A stretch of DNA of 17,607 nucleotides from Calditrichota bacterium (lineage in GTDB: Bacteria; Calditrichota; Calditrichia; Calditrichales; Calditrichaceae). Below the pieces are notes generated by a model. It worked only from the letters and a program-made list of their open reading frames with translations. It searched no databases and was not told where the DNA came from. The translations under genes were made by a program, and so were the position numbers. Positions 7,381-14,833 of the stretch are shown here, one piece after another. Where the stretch lies: assembly GCA_024278715.1 (NCBI GenBank), contig JAJRSN010000174.1, positions 1 to 17,607 of the forward strand. Reading direction: 5' to 3'. Within the stretch, counting starts at the first letter, position 1. Every line of letters begins with the position of its first letter.

Positions 7381-7724
7381 AATGTTTAGGCTCTCCAAAA
7401 AAAGAATAATCCCGCGCTTGCGTTAAAAAGAGCGGAAAGTTAAATTTAATTGAGCCTTCGCTTAGCAGTTGCAATTTACACTAACCAACTAATAGGTATT
7501 GAATATTTTAACTGGAGCGAAGGCGGAATTTTTCTGTAAACCTATTTCAGGACGTGACAGCCCCTGGATGAACAAATGTAAACACGGTAACTGCGTTTTA
7601 CCCTACTATTAATTTTTGGTAAGACAAACAGGTTTTGTCCGAAAGGCTTGATTGATGATTGTAGCAAAAAAAATACATCGAAGGCTACGTTTAAAAAAAC
7701 GAATTAAAAAACGGGAATTTTCAA
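7381..7724. other. Non-coding stretch before the lipoprotein gene
   Basis: These 344 bp hold no credible gene. They include the nested inverted repeat at 7454-7524 (listed separately). They also contain three segments that can pair in two mutually exclusive ways: GGTAA at 7586-7590, TTACC at 7598-7602, and GGTAA at 7618-7622 (extendable to TTTTACC/GGTAAGA). They probably contain the promoter and a long 5' leader of the lipoprotein gene, but no promoter boxes could be assigned with confidence. Confidence 0.5.
7454..7524. other. Nested inverted repeat, possible structured RNA
   Basis: GCCTTCGCT (7454-7462) pairs perfectly with AGCGAAGGC (7516-7524). Inside it, CAGTT (7466-7470) pairs with AACTG (7510-7514), and CAAT(TT)AC (7472-7479) can pair with GTATTG (7496-7501). 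No T-run follows and the preceding gene already has its own terminator, so a leader structure, a small RNA or a palindromic repeat element are all possible. Confidence 0.4.
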
Positions 7725-8222
7725 ATGAGGTTTCGTTTTACTCTGTTTTATTTGACTTTTGTATTTATTTTGTCCGGATGCATGCCTTCTCCCATCAGAC
7801 CGAACCGACCGGTTAAAAGTACATTTATCGGGAACTGCACATTTGATGATGCCTGGGATGCAACGCTTGATGTGTTGTTAAATTTAAAATACCAGATAAA
7901 CTTTGTGGATAAAGAGGCGGGCGTTATTTCAACTAAAACGCGAACTATTGATTTAAATGAAGCGCTACAATACAGTTATTATGACATGGAATCAGTCTAT
8001 GGACTTTGCGATGTATTTGAACAAACGATTACCATACGTATTAAAGAGTTAAACGGTAAAAACGTCAAGGTTACAATCACGGTCGAATTTACAGGGAAGC
8101 AACTTTTATCAGATAATAAAATACAGGTGTACCGTCTTTTGACTAACGGAAGGTTTGAACGCTTTTTTGTTACTAAATTAAACGATATATTGTTACAGCA
8201 GGAAAACAAGTCAGCGAGGTAG
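7725..8222 (+). CDS. Small putative lipoprotein of unknown function
   Basis: The product is 165 aa, starting at the ATG at 7725 behind a weak ribosome-binding site (ACGGGA). Residues 1-19 are a lipoprotein signal with lipobox LSGC, so the mature protein should start at Cys19 and be lipidated. After about 15 linker residues, the segment 'TFDDAWDATLDVLLNLKYQINFVDKEAGVIST' is one amphipathic helix, a strand, and a 'DKEAG.I.T' turn. This resembles the small alpha/beta domain found in many lipoproteins of the NlpB/BamC or DUF3576-like kind, in which a helix packs on a sheet. The remainder is alternating beta-strand (TITIRI, VKVTITVEF) with a closing helix. That resemblance is structural impression only. 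It is flanked by terminators and structured non-coding DNA, so it appears to be monocistronic. Confidence 0.82.
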   Translation: MRFRFTLFYLTFVFILSGCMPSPIRPNRPVKSTFIGNCTFDDAWDATLDVLLNLKYQINFVDKEAGVISTKTRTIDLNEALQYSYYDMESVYGLCDVFEQTITIRIKELNGKNVKVTITVEFTGKQLLSDNKIQVYRLLTNGRFERFFVTKLNDILLQQENKSAR

Positions 8223-8228
8223 ATATTG

Positions 8229-8314
8229 CGATAAGGCTCTGGAATTAAAATCCACGCAGTTTTCTGCAAGTGGTAAGATTTTATTCAAAAACCGACCAGA
8301 GATACGCCTTATCG
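8229..8314. ncRNA. Candidate structured RNA or palindromic element after the lipoprotein gene
   Basis: Five consecutive nested stems can form: CGATAAGGC 8229-8237 with GCCTTATCG 8306-8314 (9 bp); TCTGG 8238-8242 with CCAGA 8296-8300 (5 bp); TAAAAT 8246-8251 with ATTTTA 8278-8283 (6 bp); CCAC 8252-8255 with GTGG 8270-8273; and GCAG 8256-8259 with CTGC 8264-8267 around a TTTT loop. All 28 pairs are Watson-Crick. Bulges fall mainly on the 3' side (GATAC, TAAG, AA). It starts 7 bases after the lipoprotein stop codon and lacks a following T-run, so it is not a standard terminator. Strand is unknown because the element is palindromic. Confidence 0.5.
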
Positions 8315-8430
8315 AGTATTGGTTATTCAATCCGACTGCAAACAATATTTTCAGAATAATCGATTATAAATGATATCAGAGGCATAATAATAATATTTTT
8401 CCGAATCTTTAAAATTAATCCCATCAAAAC

Positions 8431-8459
8431 TTGACACTTCCCTTTGATAATATTAAATT
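8431..8459 (+). promoter_or_regulatory. Probable sigma-70-type promoter of the tRNA-Gln gene
   Basis: A perfect -35 box, TTGACA, lies at 8431-8436. With a 17-base spacer the -10 box is TAAATT at 8454-8459 (4 of 6 consensus); TTAAAT one base earlier is the alternative. Transcription would start about 8466, some 13 bases before the tRNA. Confidence 0.55.
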
Positions 8460-8478
8460 TGTCATCTGTGATTTTTAA

Positions 8479-8550
8479 TGGGGTGTAGCCAAGTGGTAAG
8501 GCAGCGGGTTTTGGTCCCGCCATGCGGGGGTTCGAATCCTCCCACCCCAG
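8479..8550 (+). tRNA. tRNA-Gln, anticodon UUG
   Basis: A full cloverleaf is present. The acceptor stem is TGGGGTG (8479-8485) with CACCCCA (8543-8549), and the discriminator is G8550. The D-arm is GCC..GGC. The anticodon stem GCGGG/CCCGC (8504-8508 and 8516-8520) encloses loop TTTTGGT with anticodon TTG at 8511-8513. The variable loop has 5 bases. The T-arm GGGGG TTCGAAT CCTCC (8526-8542) has one G-U pair. The 3' CCA is not encoded. The U-A-type first pair T8479-A8549 is typical of tRNA-Gln. Confidence 0.97.
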
Positions 8551-8561
8551 CTTTGTTCTGT

Positions 8562-8585
8562 GCAAGCTGCGGCTTGCTTTTTTTT
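8562..8585 (+). terminator. Intrinsic terminator of the tRNA-Gln transcript
   Basis: GCAAGC (8562-8567), loop TGCG and GCTTGC (8572-8577) are followed by eight T at 8578-8585, starting 12 bases after the tRNA. This isolates the tRNA from the rplY block. Confidence 0.88.
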
Positions 8586-8642
8586 ATAAAAAGCAAGAGC
8601 GGCTTTCTCAAGTAATTTTAGGATAATAAGGAGAATGAATTC

Positions 8643-9275
8643 ATGACCGAATTAAAGTTGGCTGCAGAAAAACGGGAAGGGATTGGAAAATCTGTCGCAC
8701 GGAAATTGAGACGCGGAGGTAAAATACCCGCCGTCCTTTACGGAGAAATAGAAGATCCCATCAAACTTGCCATCGACGAGCACGATCTAAATGTAGGGCT
8801 TCGCGGGCATCATTCCGTGATTGTTTTGGAAATTGACGGTGAACCACATAAATGCATTATCAGAGACGTGCAGTATCATCCGGTTACCAGCCGCATTTTG
8901 CATGTCGATTTTATGGGAATTAAAGCCCACGAAAGAATTCAGATGGAAATTCCCGTTGAATTCGAAGGCAAGCCAGAAGGCATTAAGGAAGGCGGTATTT
9001 TTGATGAAATTAAACGTACCCTCGAGATTTCCGTTCTTCCCGAGAATATTCCCGATGTAATCAAAATTAATGTTGACAATTTGGAGATCGGACAATCGAT
9101 AAGAATAAAAGATTTGCAATTCGACGGCTTTGACGTTCTTGGCGATCCCGACGATGTGATTTGTCGTGTGGAAGCTCCTCGCGGCGCAGAAGAAGTCGAA
9201 GAAGAAGTGGCGGAAGAGGAAGAGATGGAGCCGGAGGTTATTTCCAAGGGTAAAGAGGAAAAAGAAGAAGAGTAA
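8643..9275 (+). CDS. rplY: 50S ribosomal protein L25, CTC/TL5 type (bL25)
   Basis: The ATG at 8643 has AAGGAG 9 bases upstream (8628-8633). The product is 210 aa. Residues 1 to about 90 are the 5S-rRNA-binding L25 domain (GKSVARKLRRGGKIPAVLYG, then DVQYHPVTSRILHVDF). Residues about 95-178 are the TL5/CTC beta domain (IPVEFEGKPEGIKEGGI...), so this is the long form found in many bacteria, unlike the short E. coli L25. Residues 181-210 are an acidic tail with 16 Glu in 30 residues, presumably disordered. It binds 5S rRNA in the central protuberance of the large subunit. It heads a plus-strand block and lies 17 bases before pth, a very common gene pairing. Confidence 0.97.
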   Translation: MTELKLAAEKREGIGKSVARKLRRGGKIPAVLYGEIEDPIKLAIDEHDLNVGLRGHHSVIVLEIDGEPHKCIIRDVQYHPVTSRILHVDFMGIKAHERIQMEIPVEFEGKPEGIKEGGIFDEIKRTLEISVLPENIPDVIKINVDNLEIGQSIRIKDLQFDGFDVLGDPDDVICRVEAPRGAEEVEEEVAEEEEMEPEVISKGKEEKEEE

Positions 9276-9292
9276 CAGGATTTTACAGGGAC

Positions 9293-9871
9293 GTGCGTAT
9301 TGTTTTTGGTCTTGGAAACCCTGGTAAACGTTATTTTTTTACACGCCACAATATCGGTTTTATTCTTTTGGATTATATCCGAGAACAATATAAAATCCCC
9401 TTTCGTCCGGGAAAAGGGGATTATTATTTTTTACGGTTTGAGATCGATGACGAGCCGGTAATGTTGGTTAAACCGACTACTTTTATGAACTTAAGCGGAA
9501 TCGCCGTCCGGCAGGTGCTTGAACGGTTTCCCGTGGATTTAGATAAAATTCTTGTTGTTCTTGATGACTTTCAGTTGCCGTTCGGGAGTTTACGTTTTCG
9601 AAAAAAGGGAAGCGATGGCGGACACAATGGTCTTAAGTCGATAATCGAAAATCTGGGCAGCGAAGAGTTCTCGCGCTTGAGGGTAGGAATCGGAGATCAT
9701 TTTGAAGACCCCGTGGATTTTGTTCTTTCGGAATTTGACGCTCGCGAAAAAGAACAATTAAAGGAGTTGTTACCCATAGCCCATCAGGGAATCGTTGTCT
9801 GGATCAGGGAAGGGATTGAACAGGCAATGAATCGTTTCAATCGGCAATTCTTTGAGACAGATCTAAAATAG
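9293..9871 (+). CDS. pth: Peptidyl-tRNA hydrolase
   Basis: The start is GTG at 9293, because the family N-terminus (RIVFGLGNPG) follows at once; the ribosome-binding site ACAGGGA is weak. The product is 192 aa, the usual length for bacterial Pth. Conserved active-site residues are visible: N9 in LGNPG, H19 in TRHNIGF (the catalytic His, equal to H20 of E. coli), N66 in TFMNLSG, D92 in VLDDFQLP and N112 in GGHNGLKSI. It hydrolyses the ester bond of peptidyl-tRNA released by premature drop-off, recycling tRNA in the cytoplasm. The gap to hppA is 10 bases, which implies co-transcription. Confidence 0.97.
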   Translation: MRIVFGLGNPGKRYFFTRHNIGFILLDYIREQYKIPFRPGKGDYYFLRFEIDDEPVMLVKPTTFMNLSGIAVRQVLERFPVDLDKILVVLDDFQLPFGSLRFRKKGSDGGHNGLKSIIENLGSEEFSRLRVGIGDHFEDPVDFVLSEFDAREKEQLKELLPIAHQGIVVWIREGIEQAMNRFNRQFFETDLK

Positions 9872-9881
9872 AGAGGGCGTT

Positions 9882-11891
9882 ATGACGCAGAATATTGTTT
9901 TTGCAATCGGGAGTGCTGTAATTGCACTGGTTTTTGCTTTGTTTCGTTCGATTAGCATTCGGAAAAAGGATCCCGGAACAGAGCAGATGCAGAAGATTTC
10001 CGGTTACATTCGTGAAGGCGCCATGGCTTTTTTAGGACGCGAATATCGGGTTCTTGCCTTTTTTGTGATTGTGGTGGCTGCTTTACTTTTTGTAGGGAAC
10101 TTACATAATGAAACCGAGCTTGTTGCCCTGTCGTTTGTGGTGGGAGCAACGTGTTCGGCTCTTGCCGGATATTTCGGGATGCGGGTGGCTACCGAAGCCA
10201 ATGTCCGTACCGCCAACGCGGCTCGCACAAGTTTAAATGAGGCGCTGATTATCGCTTTTTCCGGCGGATCGGTGATGGGCATGAGCGTTGCCGGTTTGGG
10301 TCTTTTGGGACTTAGCGTTTTATTCGCTTTGTACACCAGAATTTATGGCGTGGAAGTTTCGCAGCTTACCGATTTTGTAATGCCCATTATCAGCGGATTC
10401 TCTCTGGGAGCCAGTTCCATAGCCTTGTTTGCCCGCGTGGGAGGCGGCATTTACACCAAGGCTGCCGATGTGGGCGCCGACCTTGTCGGTAAAGTGGAAG
10501 CCGGAATTCCAGAAGATGATCCGCGAAATCCCGCCGTAATTGCCGATAATGTGGGCGATAATGTGGGCGACGTGGCTGGAATGGGCGCCGATCTGTTTGA
10601 ATCGTATGTCGGCGCTATTGTGGGCTCCATGGTTCTCGGCGCTACCAAAAGTCTCGATCATGTTTTAATGCCTCTGGTTCTGGCGGGATTCGGAATTTTG
10701 GTTTCTATTATCGGCACTTTTTTTGTCCGAACCAAAGAGGGAGGAAATCCCCAGACTGCTTTGAACATGGGAACCTTTGGCGCCGGTTTTGTCATGGCGG
10801 TTTTGTCATATTTTGTGATTAACGCTTTTCTGCCCGAAAATTCTTTGCACATTTTTCTGGCTTTGATTGCCGGATTGATCGGCGGAATTTTAATCGGTGT
10901 TTTGACGGAATATTATACTTCCGAATCAAAAAAACCCGCGCAAAAAATTGCTCATGCCTCGGAAACAGGAACGGCGACCAACATTATTGCCGGTCTTTCC
11001 ACGGGAATGATGAGCACAGCGTTGCCGGTCATTGTTCTGGCAATCGCCATTGTAGTGGCTTATTCGCAGGCTCAGTTGTACGGCATTGCCATCGCAGCCC
11101 TTGGCATGCTTTCCACAATCGGAATTCAACTGGCGGTTGACGCTTACGGACCAATTGCCGATAATGCCGGCGGAATTACCGAGATGGCGGATCTGGGAAA
11201 GGAAGTACGTGAAAGAACCGATAAATTGGACGCCGTCGGCAACACGACTGCGGCAATCGGCAAGGGATTTGCCATTGGCAGCGCCGCTTTAACCGCTTTG
11301 GCGCTTTTTAGCGCTTTTATGGCTACCGCGGGAATACAAACGATCGATGTTTCCAATCCTTATGTAATGGCTGGTCTGTTTATCGGCGGAATGTTGCCTT
11401 TTCTGTTTTCGTCGTTTGCTCTGCGCGCCGTGGGCGACGCCGCTTTTGATATGATTTCCGAAGTCCGGCGCCAGTTCAAAGAAATACCGGGTTTGATGGA
11501 AGGTAAGGCGGAAGCGGATTACCGCAAATGCGTGGATATTTCCACCGCCGCGGCAATCAAACGCATGGTTGTGCCCGGTCTGCTGGCAATTCTTACGCCT
11601 GTTATCTTCGGATTCTTGGGCGGAGCCGAAATGTTAGGCGGCTTGCTGGCGGGAGTAACCGTATGCGGTGTGTTAATGGCTATTTTTATGGCAAACGCCG
11701 GCGGAGCCTGGGATAACGCCAAAAAATACATCGAAGGCGGCGCTTTTGGCGGCAAAGGCTCCGATGCCCATAAAGCAGCCGTGGTCGGCGATACTGTGGG
11801 CGATCCCTTTAAAGACACCGCCGGTCCGTCGCTGAATATTTTGATTAAGTTAATGTCGGTGGTGGCGCTGGTAATCGCGCCGCTTTTGTAA
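9882..11891 (+). CDS. hppA: Membrane-bound K+-dependent pyrophosphatase, Na+ or H+ pump
   Basis: The product is 669 aa with about 16 predicted membrane helices, the normal size. The ATG at 9882 follows GAGAGGGCGTT. It couples hydrolysis of pyrophosphate to ion export across the cytoplasmic membrane. Substrate-binding motifs are intact: DVGADLVGKVEAGIPEDDPRNPAVIADNVGD (about 196-226, split here as DVGADLVGK...DNVGDNVGD), and near the C-terminus DNAKKYIEGG and GDTVGDPFKDT (about 611-647). The segment GNTTAAIGKG (453-462) has Ala457 and Gly460 where K+-independent enzymes have Lys and Thr, so this is the K+-dependent subfamily. Glu240 in ADLFESY matches the glutamate used in Na+-pumping members; Na+ transport is therefore likely, but the ion cannot be settled from sequence alone. 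It sits between pth and rpsF, an unusual place for an energy-coupling gene. Confidence 0.97.
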   Translation: MTQNIVFAIGSAVIALVFALFRSISIRKKDPGTEQMQKISGYIREGAMAFLGREYRVLAFFVIVVAALLFVGNLHNETELVALSFVVGATCSALAGYFGMRVATEANVRTANAARTSLNEALIIAFSGGSVMGMSVAGLGLLGLSVLFALYTRIYGVEVSQLTDFVMPIISGFSLGASSIALFARVGGGIYTKAADVGADLVGKVEAGIPEDDPRNPAVIADNVGDNVGDVAGMGADLFESYVGAIVGSMVLGATKSLDHVLMPLVLAGFGILVSIIGTFFVRTKEGGNPQTALNMGTFGAGFVMAVLSYFVINAFLPENSLHIFLALIAGLIGGILIGVLTEYYTSESKKPAQKIAHASETGTATNIIAGLSTGMMSTALPVIVLAIAIVVAYSQAQLYGIAIAALGMLSTIGIQLAVDAYGPIADNAGGITEMADLGKEVRERTDKLDAVGNTTAAIGKGFAIGSAALTALALFSAFMATAGIQTIDVSNPYVMAGLFIGGMLPFLFSSFALRAVGDAAFDMISEVRRQFKEIPGLMEGKAEADYRKCVDISTAAAIKRMVVPGLLAILTPVIFGFLGGAEMLGGLLAGVTVCGVLMAIFMANAGGAWDNAKKYIEGGAFGGKGSDAHKAAVVGDTVGDPFKDTAGPSLNILIKLMSVVALVIAPLL

Positions 11892-11925
11892 TATATTTGA
11901 ACTTAATAAACCAATAATTAATCCT

Positions 11926-11951
11926 ATCTCTTTGTAAATAAACAAAGGGAT
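11926..11951 (+). promoter_or_regulatory. Hairpin in the hppA-rpsF gap
   Basis: ATCTCTTTG (11926-11934) pairs with CAAAGGGAT (11943-11951) with one G-T pair and an 8-base loop, 24 bases before the rpsF start. No T-run follows, so it is not a standard terminator. It could modulate rpsF translation. The CCG element known from S6:S18-binding leaders is not visible here, so autoregulation of that type is not supported. Confidence 0.35.
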
Positions 11952-11974
11952 CGTAAAGACCAAAGGAGGTATGT

Positions 11975-12466
11975 ATGGCTATTTACGAAACGATTTTTAT
12001 TCTCGACAGCCTTATGCCGCCAAAGGAGATTGATGCTACAATCGAACGATTCGGTAACATCATCGCCTCAAACGGCGGCAAGGTTCGCAAGGTGGATAAG
12101 TGGGGTAAACGTCGCCTTGCTTATGAAATTCACAAAAAGCAGTACGGCTTTTACGGATCCATCGAATTCGAAGGCACCGGTAATATCCCCAAAGAGCTGG
12201 AGAGCGAATACAATTTTAACGACAAGGTTTTGCGTTATCTTACCTATCGCTATGAGAGGCGGAAATTAAAAGCCATGGCTATGGACGAAGAGGGAAAAAG
12301 CATTAAACAAGAACCGGCGCCGGTAGTCGAACCGCCGAAGAAAACTCCCGTCGAAACTACGGAACCCAAAGCAGCTCCCGCCGCGGAAGAGGTGAAACAG
12401 GAACCAGAAGAAAAGCAAAACGAAGCGCTTCAGCCCGAAGAACCAACAAACGAAGAAAAAAACTGA
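11975..12466 (+). CDS. rpsF: 30S ribosomal protein S6 (bS6) with long C-terminal tail
   Basis: A strong Shine-Dalgarno AAAGGAGGT precedes the ATG at 11975. The product is 163 aa. Residues 1-100 are the complete S6 fold (MAIYETIFILDS start; WGKRRLAYEIHKKQYGFY; NDKVLRYLTYR). Residues about 101-163 are a low-complexity Pro/Glu/Ala/Lys tail (for example EPAPVVEPPKKTP), much longer than in most S6 proteins. S6 binds 16S rRNA together with S18 on the platform of the small subunit. The order rpsF-rpsR-rplI is standard, but the ssb gene often found between rpsF and rpsR is absent. Confidence 0.97.
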   Translation: MAIYETIFILDSLMPPKEIDATIERFGNIIASNGGKVRKVDKWGKRRLAYEIHKKQYGFYGSIEFEGTGNIPKELESEYNFNDKVLRYLTYRYERRKLKAMAMDEEGKSIKQEPAPVVEPPKKTPVETTEPKAAPAAEEVKQEPEEKQNEALQPEEPTNEEKN

Positions 12467-12479
12467 GGGGATGATGAAT

Positions 12480-12707
12480 ATGTTGAAATTTAGAAGAAAA
12501 CGCGTCTGCAGCTTTTGCCAGGAAGGTGTTGTTTACATAGATTTTAAGGAAGAAAAGAAATTGCTGAAATATCTGACCGAACAGGGAAAAATTATTCCCA
12601 GACACACCTCAGGCACTTGTGCTAAACACCAGCGGCAATTAGCCAGAGCCATCAAAAGAGCCCGGCACCTGGCTTTGATTCCATTTGTAGCGGATTTTAC
12701 CAGGTAA
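12480..12707 (+). CDS. rpsR: 30S ribosomal protein S18 (bS18), Cys-containing form
   Basis: Three in-frame ATGs lie at 12471, 12474 and 12480. The Shine-Dalgarno GAGGGG at 12465-12470 abuts the first and is 9 bases from the third, so 12480 is preferred and gives a 75-aa product starting MLKFRRKRVCSFC. The family core is present (LLKYLTEQGKIIPRHTSGTCAKHQRQLARAIKRARHLALIPF, given here as a single stretch ending at the C-terminus). The C-x2-C pair at residues 10 and 13 together with CAKH suggests the zinc-binding (C+) type. Partner of S6 in 30S assembly. Confidence 0.96.
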   Translation: MLKFRRKRVCSFCQEGVVYIDFKEEKKLLKYLTEQGKIIPRHTSGTCAKHQRQLARAIKRARHLALIPFVADFTR

Positions 12708-12729
12708 ACAATTAAAGAAGGTGATAAGC

Positions 12730-13173
12730 ATGGAAATAATATTACGTCAAGATTACGAAGGATTAGGCAAAACGGGCGATATTGTAAAAGTTAAAGACGG
12801 TTACGCCCGTAACTATTTGATTCCAAAGGGAATTGCCTATATTGCAAGCAAGGAAAACAGAAAACGTCTGGAAAACGATTTAAAAGTACGGAGCTGGCGT
12901 CAGGAAAAAGAAAAACGCATTGCCGAAGAATTTGCTAAAAAGCTGGAAAGCGTTTCCTGCACTATTCCCGTACAGGTGGGCGAAGAAGACAAACTCTTCG
13001 GGTCTGTAACTTCACAAAATATTGCCGACGCCCTTTCTGCGCAGGGCTTTGAAGTTGACCGCCGGAAAATTCTGTTGGATGAACCCATTAAATCCCTCGG
13101 AATCTATTCCGTACCCATTAAACTGCATCCCGAAGTGCAGGCAATGGTTAAAGTTTGGGTTGTAAAAGAATAA
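12730..13173 (+). CDS. rplI: 50S ribosomal protein L9 (bL9)
   Basis: The ATG at 12730 is preferred over an in-frame GTG at 12721, since AAGGTG at 12718-12723 sits at correct spacing and the family begins at MEIILRQD. The product is 147 aa, close to the usual 148-150. The N-terminal rRNA-binding domain (GLGKTGDIVKVKDGYARNYLIPKG), the long connecting helix (residues about 42-75) and the C-terminal domain (KLFGSVTSQNIADAL...) are all complete. It binds 23S rRNA at the base of the L1 stalk. It is the last gene of the block. Confidence 0.97.
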   Translation: MEIILRQDYEGLGKTGDIVKVKDGYARNYLIPKGIAYIASKENRKRLENDLKVRSWRQEKEKRIAEEFAKKLESVSCTIPVQVGEEDKLFGSVTSQNIADALSAQGFEVDRRKILLDEPIKSLGIYSVPIKLHPEVQAMVKVWVVKE

Positions 13174-13183
13174 AATGAACCGT

Positions 13184-13213
13184 AGCCGGCGAATATGTTT
13201 CGCCGGCTTTTTT
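13184..13213 (+). terminator. Intrinsic terminator of the ribosomal block
   Basis: AGCCGGCGAA (13184-13193), loop TATGT and TTCGCCGGCT (13199-13208) form a perfect 10-bp GC-rich stem followed by a T-run (13208-13213), 11 bases after rplI. It lies between convergent genes. On the minus strand the hairpin lacks a T-run, so it may serve that side only poorly. Confidence 0.92.
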
Positions 13214-13233
13214 ATTGACTTAAAAAGCGAATT

Positions 13234-14826
13234 TTACTTAATCAGAACCAATTTTTTAACCTGCGTATTAAACGCCTCTAATCTGCAAAAATATATTCCG
13301 GACGGCAAATCGGATGCGTCAAACTCGATTTCGTAAATACCTCTTTTTTGATTTTTGTTTATTAAATCTTTAACCTTTCTGCCGCGAATATCATAAACGG
13401 ATATTTTCACCTTGTGAAAAGCATAAATTTCATAAACGATGGTTGTTTTTCTTCTGAACGGATTCGGATAGTTTTGAAACAGAACGTCCCGCTCCGCCAT
13501 CGGGAAAAAGATCTCCGGCTCAAAATTCAGATTGCTAAATTTTTGCACGTTTGCCCAGATATCGTAACCGGTATTTTTGTTTTGATTACTTTCATAGACA
13601 AATAATAATTTGTCTTTAAATATCTGCGCATTATTATATGTAAAGTAGTCTATCCAGTACGATTGTAAATTTTCGTATGAATGTAAGAGGAAAGAATATA
13701 GTTTTTGCCTGTTGTCATTTAAAAAATAAGCGTAAACCTCACCGTTCGAATTCCATTTAACAAAGACTTTACGATTCCGGAAATCTATGATTTGCGGTTC
13801 GATATCTTTATAACCGGTGTGAGAAAAAGTTTTATGATAAACGAATGTATCGCCTGCCGAGTAATAAAATCTTTTCAGATGAATTTTTGAAGAAGATTCC
13901 CAAAAAACAAGATAGTTGTTTTCATTGTCAACGGCGTTAATCAGAAAAGACGGATATTCCCAATGGGATAATTCATCGATAAAAATAGTATCCGAAATAA
14001 TTTTACCCTTATCATCATAAAAAATACCGTAAATCTTATTGCCATACTTTCTTTTATTGGAATCATAATCTACCCATGCGGCAAAAATGTTAAAAGAATC
14101 ATCAACGGCTATTGTAAAAGGACGACGGGTCAAATTCTTTTTGTAAAAGATAAAACGCTTTTGTGAAGAAACGGCGTTTAAATTGACACCGAATTTTTCA
14201 AGATAGGCGGTATTTGTACCATAGCCGTCATCGTACCAGCAAAGTAATATCTGATCATTGTTGTTTACTTTTAACTTTACCTTAAAAGAGGTATTGTAAG
14301 ATTGCATTACTAATTTGTTTTTTCCTGTTTTTTGCCCGGACGGGCTCAATTTTTGTAAGTAGATATTATGAGCATAATACTTTTGCCCTGCGGAAAACGC
14401 AATCACAAAAGAGCCGTCCGATAAAGCCGCGGCGGTTTTATCTCCGGTGAACCAATATTCAGTAGGAGTATCGTTTATCTGAATATTTTGACCGATGGGG
14501 TTGAAGTTCTGATCCAATATTTGAGCGTATAAATCGTACCGACCGTTCCGACGATCTATCCATAGTATAATGGATTCTCCTTTACTATTAAAAAAAGCAT
14601 CCGGTTTTTGTTGCCAGGCGCTTCCGCTGTCATCATTAACGGTTGTCAAATTCCCGACGGGCTCTAAGTTGATATCGTATTTTTGAAGAAAAATGTCTTT
14701 ATCGTTAAGAAGGTATTTTGAAAAAGTTAAATAAAAATAATTATTAAGGATATTGGAAACAACCGGATTGATTCCGTACATGAGATTATCCGAAGGAGAT
14801 TTCAGGGTGTCGGGGGGTCCCAACAA
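13234..14826 (-). pseudogene. C-terminal fragment of the broken secreted repeat protein, with T9SS sorting domain
   Basis: The frame is open from the TAA just before the frameshift, and 14826 is only a nominal TTG start. The fragment has repeats like those of the middle part (ILWIDRRNGRYDLYAQILDQ), a more divergent central part, and residues about 445-530 forming the sorting domain (NYPNPFRRKTTIVYEI, then SGIYFCRLEAF). Without a signal peptide it could not be exported. Confidence 0.75.
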
Positions 14827-14833
14827 CTCTCCG

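Noticed and set aside
7568..7615. 14-codon ORF with a C-x4-C pair (MNKCKHGNCVLPYY)
   Set aside because: It has no ribosome-binding site, lies in DNA with competing hairpins, and is short enough to occur by chance.
8229..8314. Enterobacterial REP sequence (shares ACGCCTTATC)
   Set aside because: Only a 10-base resemblance is present, the rest of the REP consensus is missing, and the organism is unrelated; treated as an independent palindromic element.
10004..11818. Several long antisense open frames under hppA
   Set aside because: They overlap a well-supported conserved gene, have low-complexity composition and no ribosome-binding sites; they result from the codon bias of the pump gene.
11926..11951. 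S6:S18-type autoregulatory leader
   Set aside because: A hairpin is present before rpsF, but the conserved CCG element expected for that RNA motif is not visible.
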